Origin: SHLJ01 sp041618535 | GTDB lineage: Bacteria > Bacteroidota > Bacteroidia > Flavobacteriales > Flavobacteriaceae | NCBI GenBank assembly: GCA_041618535.1 | Contig: JBFKFP010000040.1 | Coordinates: forward strand, 1-20,215 | Direction of reading: 5' to 3' | Length of the DNA: 20,215 bases | Shown: positions 14,244-20,215 of the stretch, piece after piece | Numbering within the stretch: the stretch's first letter is position 1 | Layout: the number at the start of each line of letters is the position of its first letter | The notes under the pieces: model-generated | Told to the model about the DNA's origin: nothing | Databases searched by the model: none | The model's input: the letters and a program-made list of their open reading frames with translations, nothing else | Program-made: the position numbers and the translations under genes

Positions 14244-16622
14244 TTAAAACTTAAAATTATATGAAACAGATGGAACAATTCCGAAGATAGAGGTACGCAC
14301 AGCCTCATTCCTGCCTGTATCCTGATTTCTTCGGAAATTTACCGAGGCGGCATTCCTCCTGTTGTAAACATTATAAACACTGAATACCCATTCCGATTGC
14401 CATTTTCTGTTTCTATTCTTTTTTGGGGTCAAAACTGCTGAAATGTCAAGACGATTATAATCGGGTAGTCGCTCTTTATTTCTTAATCCGTAATAAGGGA
14501 TAGTCAGTCCCTGAAATTCAAATTGTCCTATTGGATAATTTGTTGGTTGGCCGGTCTGGTATAAAAAACTTGCGTTGAATCGCCATTTGTCTGAGAGCTC
14601 AAAATTCCCGTAGAGCGAAAGATCATGGGTTTTATCAAAGGGAGTATTATACCACTGTCCATTATTGATGCCCGTTTCCATTTCGTTCCTGCCGGGTGTG
14701 CGTTGTTCAGATTTTGAAAGGGTATAAGCCAGCCAGCCCGTGAATTTACCCTCGTTTTTCCTGAACAAAAACTCCACTCCATAGGCCCGGCCTTCGCCGT
14801 TGAGGATAACCTGTTCAATAGCATCATTCGCGATAAGGTTAGCTCCATCTATATAGTCAATTCTGTTCTGGAGGTCTTTATAGAACAGCTCGGTTTCGAG
14901 AGAGAATTTACCATCTTTTACATCTCGAAAATAACCCATGCCAAAATGGTCCAGCAGCTGAGGTTTTATAAATGGTCCGCTGGGGGTCCAGACATCGAGT
15001 GGAGTAGGGGAGCTCGTATTCGATAACAGGTGCAGGTATTGGGCCAGCCTGGTGTAGCTGGCCTTTATTGAACTTTTTTCGTTTAAGGTGTAGGCCAGGG
15101 CAAAACGAGGCTCGAAATTAGTGAAATCGGCCAGTTTTCCGCCTCGGCCCGGCGTAATGGTATCTATAGGTTGTGCACTCCTGTATATGAGAAGCAAAGG
15201 ATCGAATTCAACCGGATTATCTTCTTGATATACAAACAACTCATCCTGCCCCAACCTGGTAAAATGACTCACGCGTAGTCCGTATTCCACGCTCAGATTA
15301 TCGGTTAAGTCTTGTTGTATATCGACATATCCAGCCAGTTCATTGGCGAATTTCTTTGTGAGCTGGTCTTCTACAATCCCGGAGTCGCTCCTGTTGGGTT
15401 CAATTCGTCCCGGGTTAAAACTGAAATAAGTGTTATTGATACCGTAATTTACCTGTAGCTTGTCGTTAACATACTGCTTCAGGTCATATTTCAGGTTGAT
15501 GTTTTTTATTCCGGAATTCCATAGGAAACCGACGAAATCGAGCTCCAGGCCATAATAATAATCTGAATAGATAAGGGAAAGATTTGAGAATAGTCTACTT
15601 GAAAAAATATGGTTCCATCTGAAATTGATGACCGAATTCCCGTATAAATTCTCGAAATTATCATTAATACTGAAAAGATCCCTTCCGAAATAACCTGAAA
15701 AATATAGATTATTGTTGTCGTTAACCTTGTAGTTCAACTTGGTATTTAAGTCGTAGAAGTAAGCCTTGTTATTGATATCAAATAGCGGCAGGAACAAGTG
15801 CGCATATGAAGCGCGACCTCCGAATAGAAAGGAAGCCTTGTTCTTTTTGATCGGACCTTCGACCATCAACCTGCTTGCCACGGCACCAATTCCACCGTTG
15901 ACTTTGAAGTCCTTGCTGTTCCCTTCTTTCTGGAAGATCTCAAGCACCGAAGATACACGTCCGCCGTAACGGGCCGGAATGCTTCCCTTAAATAGTTTAA
16001 CGTCCTTGATGGCATCGGGATTAAAGACCGAAAACAGTCCGAAAAGGTGAGACGAATTAAATATGGTTGCTTCGTCAAGAAGGATGAGATTCTGGTCAAC
16101 AGCCCCGCCGCGAACATTAAATCCCGAAGACGTTTCCCCTGCATTAGTGATACCTGGTAAAAGGAGCAGGCTTTTTACAATATCCGATTCCCCTAATACC
16201 ACCGGAATTTGCTTCACGGTCTGAATGGAAAGCCGATTCACACTCATTTGCGGATTTCTTATGTTGATGCGCTCAACATTCTCTGTGATGACAACTTCAT
16301 CCAACTCAAATGTCGATTCTTCTAGAGAAAGGTTCAAAACCCTGTCTGAATCCAGATTGATGGTTTGCCTCACCGTTTGAAAGCCGATGTAACTGATAAC
16401 CACCTCATAGGTTCCGGATTCAAGGGTTAGGGAGTAGAAACCATACTCATTGGTCACCGCTCCCGTTTTAAGGCTCGGAACGATGATATTAACCCCGATT
16501 AGTTGCTCATTGCTGGAGGCCTGAGTAATGGTGCCGCTTATTGTGAATTTGCTCTGGGCCCGGCCATTCCAACCTGTAAGCAGGAGAAGCAGGGTTGAAA
16601 GGAGTAGGACTGACCGATTCAT
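14244..16622 (-). CDS. TonB-dependent receptor with carboxypeptidase-regulatory-like domain
   Basis: 792 residues from the ATG at 16622; an upstream TTG at 16631 is less likely. A signal peptide (MNRSVLLLSTLLLLLTGWNGRAQ) is followed by a carboxypeptidase-regulatory-like beta-sandwich (about 23-108: FTISGTITQ, GVNIIVPSLKTGAVTNEYGFYSL, YIGFQT), then the plug domain (DEVVIT, SDIVKSLLLLPGI, GFNVRGGAVDQNLILLDEA, ARYGGRVSSVLEI) and a 22-strand-type outer-membrane barrel ending in SYNFKF with a C-terminal Phe. It imports a nutrient across the outer membrane using TonB energy. Pairing with DUF4249 rather than a SusD homolog argues against classical polysaccharide utilisation, and no degradative enzymes are adjacent, so the ligand is unknown. 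Confidence 0.95.
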   Translation of the reverse strand: MNRSVLLLSTLLLLLTGWNGRAQSKFTISGTITQASSNEQLIGVNIIVPSLKTGAVTNEYGFYSLTLESGTYEVVISYIGFQTVRQTINLDSDRVLNLSLEESTFELDEVVITENVERINIRNPQMSVNRLSIQTVKQIPVVLGESDIVKSLLLLPGITNAGETSSGFNVRGGAVDQNLILLDEATIFNSSHLFGLFSVFNPDAIKDVKLFKGSIPARYGGRVSSVLEIFQKEGNSKDFKVNGGIGAVASRLMVEGPIKKNKASFLFGGRASYAHLFLPLFDINNKAYFYDLNTKLNYKVNDNNNLYFSGYFGRDLFSINDNFENLYGNSVINFRWNHIFSSRLFSNLSLIYSDYYYGLELDFVGFLWNSGIKNINLKYDLKQYVNDKLQVNYGINNTYFSFNPGRIEPNRSDSGIVEDQLTKKFANELAGYVDIQQDLTDNLSVEYGLRVSHFTRLGQDELFVYQEDNPVEFDPLLLIYRSAQPIDTITPGRGGKLADFTNFEPRFALAYTLNEKSSIKASYTRLAQYLHLLSNTSSPTPLDVWTPSGPFIKPQLLDHFGMGYFRDVKDGKFSLETELFYKDLQNRIDYIDGANLIANDAIEQVILNGEGRAYGVEFLFRKNEGKFTGWLAYTLSKSEQRTPGRNEMETGINNGQWYNTPFDKTHDLSLYGNFELSDKWRFNASFLYQTGQPTNYPIGQFEFQGLTIPYYGLRNKERLPDYNRLDISAVLTPKKNRNRKWQSEWVFSVYNVYNRRNAASVNFRRNQDTGRNEAVRTSIFGIVPSVSYNFKF

Positions 16623-16638
16623 ACCGTGCAAAAATAAA

Positions 16639-16666
16639 AAAGCCCGGACAACTGGTTCCGAGCTTT
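16639..16666 (-). terminator. terminator downstream of icd
   Basis: AAAGCCCGGA (16639-16648) and TCCGAGCTTT (16657-16666) pair with one C-A mismatch; on the minus strand the stem is followed by a U-rich run. It lies 15 nt beyond the icd stop and just ahead of the receptor gene. Confidence 0.7.
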
Positions 16667-16680
16667 AACATTGCTTTAAT

Positions 16681-18897
16681 TTATACAGACTCTAAAATAG
16701 AATTGAAAGCCTGTATCGGTCTCATGGCAGCCTGTATCTTTTCGTGATCCGGATAATAATAACCACCGAGGTCCACTGGTTGGCCCTGAATTTCATTTAA
16801 AGCATTGATGATTTCATTCTCATGAGTTTCAAATGCCTTGGCTACAGGGATGAACCGGGTCCTGAGCTCTTCATCTTCAGTTTGCAGACTGAGGGCCTCA
16901 GCCCAGTAATATGCGAGGTAATAATGACTTCCACGGTTGTCTAATTCCCCGGCAATCCTTGAAGGAGATTTACGTTCGTTAAGTAGTTTTTCTGTCGCCT
17001 GGTCGAGGCAATCTCCCAGGATCCTGGCTTTGTCATTCCCATGAACACGTGAATAATGATCGAGGGATACCGTCAGCGCCATGAATTCACCAAGGGAATC
17101 CCATCTGAGATGATTTTCCTCAACAAATTGCTGCACATGCTTGGGCGCAGATCCTCCAGCTCCTGTTTCGAACAGCCCACCCCCATTCATCAATGGCACA
17201 ATAGAAAGCATTTTTGCGCTGGTCCCAACTTCAAGGATAGGGAAAAGATCGGTAAGGTAGTCCCGCAGAACATTACCAGTGACCGAAATAGTATCAAGCC
17301 CGGCACTTACCCTTTCCAATGTTTTTTGAGTTGCTTCTCTCACAGGAAGAATGCTTAGGTCAAGGCCTTCGGTATCGTAATCCTTTAAGTTTACTTTGAC
17401 TTTTTTGATCAATTCTGCATCATGGGGTCTGTTTTCATCCAACCAGAAAATAGCTGGGGTGTTGGTGATACGTGCACGGTTAACCGCCAGTTTTATCCAA
17501 TCCCTTACCGGGGCATCTTTGGTCTGGCACATCCTCCAGATGTCACCGGTTTCAACTTCATGACTGATCAATACAACGCCATCTTCAGTGATTACTTCAA
17601 CCTTCCCGGCTTCTTTTATTTCAAATGTTTTGTCATGAGAGCCGTACTCCTCAGCTTTTTGGGCCATAAGGCCAACATTCGGGACGGTGCCCATTGTCCT
17701 GGGGTCGAAAGCTCCATTTTTCTTACAGAAATCGATAGTACTGATATATAATCCGGCGTAACTGCTGTCCGGAATTACAGCTTTGGTGTCCTGTGCCTTT
17801 CCTTCTGCATTCCACATTTGTCCCGAATTCCTGATCATAGCGGGCATTGAAGCATCAATGATAATGTCGCTTGGAACATGAAGGTTGGTAATTCCCCTGT
17901 CTGAATTAACCATGGCAATATCCGGACCATCATGAATAGCCTCTTTTATGGCATTCTCAATTTCAGTGGCTTTTTCCTCTCCTAGCGAACGGATATCATT
18001 GAATAAATCGGCCAGGCCGTTTCGACTATCGACACCGGCGGAATCCAACTCCGATTTATAGGAGTTTATAACATCCTCAAAATATGCGTCCACCACATGG
18101 CCAAAGATAATGGGGTCACTTACCTTCATCATGGTTGCTTTAAGGTGAACCGAGAAAAGCACACCCTTTGCTTTGGCATCCTTTATCTGCTCTTTCAGGA
18201 AAGATTTCAACGCGGAGCAGTTCATAACCGAAGCATCTATTATTTCGTCTTGCTGTAGGACAATCCCTGATTTTAAAGTCGTTTTAGATCCTGAATCCGT
18301 GTGATGGATTATACTTACCTCGGTTGGCTGTTCTATTGTCACCGACTTTTCATTATGTACAAAATCACCGGAACTCATGGTGGCGACATGGGTTTTGGAA
18401 TCCGGGCTCCATTTACCCATTGAGTGGGGATTTTTTTTAGCGTAATTCTTTACAGCTTTCGGGGCGCGACGATCTGAGTTGCCTTCACGAAGCACAGGAT
18501 TTACAGCGCTACCCTTAACTTTGTTATAACGGGTAAAAATGTCTTTCTCCTCAGCGGTTTCGGGGTTTTCAGGGAATTTTGGAACCATGAATCCCTTGGA
18601 GCGTAATTCATCGATCGTCTTCTCGATCTGCGGGATGGATGCGCTAATATTTGGCAGTTTGATGATATTAGCATCAGGTTGTTTCACCATTTGACCCATT
18701 TCTGACAGGGCATCCTGGTATTTTTGATCCGGTTTAAGGTAATCCGGGAATTGAGCCAGGATTCGACCAGCCAAGGAGATATCCTTGGTTACGACCTCTA
18801 TTCCGGCCGTTCTGGTAAATGCTTTTATAATTGGGAGAAGGGAGTAGGTAGCTAAAGCAGGAGCTTCATCGGTTTTAGTATATATGATTTTTGCCAT
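16681..18897 (-). CDS. icd: isocitrate dehydrogenase (NADP), monomeric type
   Basis: 738 residues, the size of the monomeric (about 80 kDa) IDH family, unrelated in length to the dimeric form. It converts isocitrate to 2-oxoglutarate and CO2 with NADP in the TCA cycle. The start MAKIIYTKTDEAPALATYSLLPI is typical. The substrate-binding region SAVNPVLREGNSDRR (residues 130-144) carries the Ser, Asn and Arg residues known to contact isocitrate. Further conserved stretches include KSYAKKNPHSMG-like NYAKKNPHSMG, IIDASMPAMIRNSG, WLDENRPHD and MNGGGLFETGAGGSAPKHV. It is monocistronic, with a terminator at 16639, and lies downstream of trmD-rplS on the same strand, separated by a 767-nt non-coding gap. 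Confidence 0.97.
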   Translation of the reverse strand: MAKIIYTKTDEAPALATYSLLPIIKAFTRTAGIEVVTKDISLAGRILAQFPDYLKPDQKYQDALSEMGQMVKQPDANIIKLPNISASIPQIEKTIDELRSKGFMVPKFPENPETAEEKDIFTRYNKVKGSAVNPVLREGNSDRRAPKAVKNYAKKNPHSMGKWSPDSKTHVATMSSGDFVHNEKSVTIEQPTEVSIIHHTDSGSKTTLKSGIVLQQDEIIDASVMNCSALKSFLKEQIKDAKAKGVLFSVHLKATMMKVSDPIIFGHVVDAYFEDVINSYKSELDSAGVDSRNGLADLFNDIRSLGEEKATEIENAIKEAIHDGPDIAMVNSDRGITNLHVPSDIIIDASMPAMIRNSGQMWNAEGKAQDTKAVIPDSSYAGLYISTIDFCKKNGAFDPRTMGTVPNVGLMAQKAEEYGSHDKTFEIKEAGKVEVITEDGVVLISHEVETGDIWRMCQTKDAPVRDWIKLAVNRARITNTPAIFWLDENRPHDAELIKKVKVNLKDYDTEGLDLSILPVREATQKTLERVSAGLDTISVTGNVLRDYLTDLFPILEVGTSAKMLSIVPLMNGGGLFETGAGGSAPKHVQQFVEENHLRWDSLGEFMALTVSLDHYSRVHGNDKARILGDCLDQATEKLLNERKSPSRIAGELDNRGSHYYLAYYWAEALSLQTEDEELRTRFIPVAKAFETHENEIINALNEIQGQPVDLGGYYYPDHEKIQAAMRPIQAFNSILESV

Positions 18898-19470
18898 TTA
18901 ATCCGGAAAATTTTATTCTTGGAGCTATAAATTACCAGTAAGGAAGCTAGGAATTTTCGCGATGCGAATATACAAAAAAGAGGAGTGAGAATAAACGAAA
19001 TGGCTTTAAAAAACGAAAGCCATATCATTGCAGACCGAACTACTTTGACATGGCTTTCTTGAATCGGCTCCGCGTGACCTAGATCACATCGCTGCGACCT
19101 TCAGAAACCAAAATTTACATCTGGCTTCCTTTTCGGTTCAAGTTTCACCGTTTCAAAGAAACATTTCGTGTTGTAACTTTCAAAATTTATTGACCTGTTA
19201 CCGAAACATTTCCTGTGTTGTTTTTCTTGAAACGACTTCCATCGCACTTCACTTTCGCAAACCGCTACGTCCGCCGTCTTGCATCATCCAATAACACTTA
19301 CTTTCGTTCGCGCCACCTTCTGAAACTTTCCGCCCCGCCAACTCCGGCCTGCCGAAACATGCCCAAGCCTCCAGGACTTCATGAACTCTCCGTTTTCTCA
19401 TGCCTACACATGGTCTTCGAGCCCTCAAAAAACAACTATAATAAAGAACGTTACTTTATCAGACCAAAGG

Positions 19471-19492
19471 AAATGCCGTGAGGCATTTTTTT
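19471..19492 (+). terminator. plus-strand rho-independent terminator without an assigned gene
   Basis: AAATGCC (19471-19477) and GGCATTT (19482-19488) form a 7-bp stem with a GTGA loop, followed by a T-run. It faces the plus strand, but no convincing plus-strand gene lies upstream. Confidence 0.65.
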
Positions 19493-19613
19493 AAAAGCAA
19501 CTTGCATCACTTTTCCCTTAATCGTTTAGCTAATGTATGTTTATAGTTGAATTTTTCAAACTTTTTTGGCTCTTTAATATTAACCGTTTATGAACCGAAG
19601 TTATCAACAAATG

Positions 19614-19645
19614 TTAATAAAAAAGGCCCCGAATTTCGGGGCCTT
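19614..19645 (-). terminator. terminator of rplS
   Basis: AAGGCCCCGAA (19623-19633) pairs with TTCGGGGCCTT (19635-19645); on the minus strand the GC-rich stem is followed by a U-run (the A-run 19617-19624 on the plus strand). It lies 19 nt after the rplS stop. Confidence 0.9.
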
Positions 19646-19664
19646 CATTGTGTTTTTATAAAGC

Positions 19665-20015
19665 TTAACTTCTTTTTTCTTTGATCCTCGCTTTCTTACC
19701 TGTGAGATCCCTGAAGTAAAAGATCCTGGCTCTTCGAACCTTACCTTTTTTGTTTACCTCAATTTTCTGAAGTGCCGGCATATTGACTGGAAATATTCTC
19801 TCCACACCAATTGTTCCAGACATCTTTCTGATGGTGAAGGTCTCCGATGCACCGCTGCCTCTTCTCTGAAGCACTACCCCACGAAAGAACTGGGTCCTGG
19901 TTTTGCTTCCTTCCTTGATCTCATAATATACGGTAATAGTGTCTCCTGCACTGAAATCAGGGAAGTCTTTGCGAGATACAAATTCGTCCTGAACAAATTT
20001 TACTAAAGATTCCAT
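19665..20015 (-). CDS. rplS: 50S ribosomal protein L19
   Basis: 116 residues, the normal L19 length. Diagnostic segments are DFSAGDTITVYYEIKEG, RTQFFRGVVLQRRGSG, TFTIRKMSGTIGVERIFP and KVRRARIFYFRDLTGKKARIKE. L19 sits at the 30S-50S interface of the ribosome. It follows trmD on the same strand, the usual bacterial order, but has its own strong promoter 72 nt upstream and its own terminator, so it can be expressed independently of trmD. Confidence 0.98.
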   Translation of the reverse strand: MESLVKFVQDEFVSRKDFPDFSAGDTITVYYEIKEGSKTRTQFFRGVVLQRRGSGASETFTIRKMSGTIGVERIFPVNMPALQKIEVNKKGKVRRARIFYFRDLTGKKARIKEKRS

Positions 20016-20086
20016 CTTATATACTTTAATGGTTGATTCGAAATAACATTCACGGTTTTCGCCAGAGGTTAATCCGAAAGTGGGTG

Positions 20087-20117
20087 CAAAGATAATTATT
20101 TATTCCATATCCGCAAT
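20087..20117 (-). promoter_or_regulatory. rplS promoter (Bacteroidota type)
   Basis: On the minus strand ATTG (20114-20117) is followed after exactly 19 nt by TATCTTTG (20087-20094), a near-perfect match to the -33/-7 consensus used by the Bacteroidota primary sigma factor. This implies a 5' leader of roughly 65 nt before the rplS ATG. Confidence 0.75.
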
Positions 20118-20176
20118 CGTCAGATATTTTTTAGTTCAAGTTTTTAAAGCCTATTTTCAAAGGTGGAAAGGATGCT

Positions 20177-20215
20177 TTAATCAGATCCCTTTTCCTCGTC
20201 GAGCAGATCAGGCCT
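20177..20215 (-). CDS. trmD: tRNA (guanine-N1-)-methyltransferase, C-terminal end only
   Basis: Only 12 codons and the stop are inside the window: RPDLLDEEKGSD. The RPDLL tail matches the RRPDLL/RRPELL end common in TrmD, and trmD directly before rplS is the usual order. TrmD methylates G37 of tRNAs to prevent frameshifting. Identification rests on the short tail and position alone. Confidence 0.65.
   Translation of the reverse strand, partial: RPDLLDEEKGSD

Larger units (their letters stand above)
18898..19664. other. long intergenic region of unusual composition, no convincing gene
   Basis: 767 nt between icd and rplS. Near 18990-19060 the octamer ATGGCTTT occurs at 19000-19007 and 19050-19057 and inverted at 19016-19023, the first pair able to form a hairpin. 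From about 19020 to 19440 the plus strand is pyrimidine-rich and more GC-rich than the flanks, with imperfect direct repeats at 19158-19174 and 19203-19221 (GAAACATTTCGTGTTGT versus GAAACATTTCCTGTGTTGT). A frame of 88 codons at 19215-19481 exists on the plus strand, but its translation looks random and its stop lies inside a terminator loop. No tRNA, tmRNA, SRP or RNase P signature was found. It may hold a non-coding RNA, a decayed gene or an interspersed repeat. Confidence 0.5.

Noticed and set aside
14243..14308. Longer start for the DUF4249 gene at 14308
   Set aside because: It would put 22 residues before a clear lipoprotein signal peptide and overlap the receptor gene; the ATG at 14242 is adjacent to the receptor stop.
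19215..19481. 88-codon plus-strand frame before the orphan terminator
   Set aside because: The translation has no recognisable pattern, and its stop codon is inside the terminator loop; more likely non-coding, though a small gene cannot be fully excluded.
18898..19664. RNase P, SRP, tmRNA or tRNA gene in the icd-rplS gap
   Set aside because: None of the conserved core strings of these RNAs could be found on either strand.
1..20215. Insertion sequence, integrase or prophage genes
   Set aside because: No transposase, integrase or phage structural motif was seen in any real coding frame, and no long terminal repeats flank the accessory cassette.

Overview
The window looks like chromosome from a marine-type member of the Flavobacteriia (Bacteroidota). 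The signs are: Bacteroidota-type promoters (TTG - 19 nt - TAnnTTTG) and no clear Shine-Dalgarno sites; a SusC-like TonB-dependent receptor with an N-terminal carboxypeptidase-regulatory-like domain, coupled to a DUF4249 lipoprotein; a DUF6095 gene overlapping murQ; and trmD-rplS next to a monomeric isocitrate dehydrogenase. No insertion sequence, tRNA, rRNA or CRISPR array was seen.

Left third (1-7180), accessory. Two TolB-like/TPR membrane proteins are paralogs of each other (1-1337, cut by the window edge, and 4761-6740). Each is divergent from a short gene encoding a soluble Gly/Pro-rich tandem-repeat peptide (1443-1931 with nine 12-residue repeats; 6842-7054 with three 13-residue repeats). 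The two divergent spacers share a conserved sequence block at the same place. Between the cassettes, on the minus strand, lies a 793-residue fusion of a caspase-like (C14) protease, a serine alpha/beta hydrolase and a helical repeat domain resembling the TRAFs-binding/TPR type. The duplicated layout around a caspase-hydrolase effector is the most novel thing here and may be a conflict, stress or signalling system. That function is an inference; no gene here has a known phenotype.

Middle (7180-10600), housekeeping. The translation operon thrS-infC-rpmI-rplT runs on the minus strand, with infC apparently starting at a non-standard AUA codon, and ends at a strong terminator.

Right of it (10600-16630): a DinB-like metalloprotein (+), then murQ-DUF6095 (-) for peptidoglycan recycling, a glycerate kinase (+), and a TonB receptor-DUF4249 pair (-). 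Several convergent neighbours overlap by 11-23 nt.

Right end (16639-20215): monomeric NADP-dependent isocitrate dehydrogenase (-), a 767-nt non-coding stretch of odd composition with a plus-strand terminator but no convincing gene, then rplS (-) with a textbook Bacteroidota promoter, and the last 12 codons of trmD (-).
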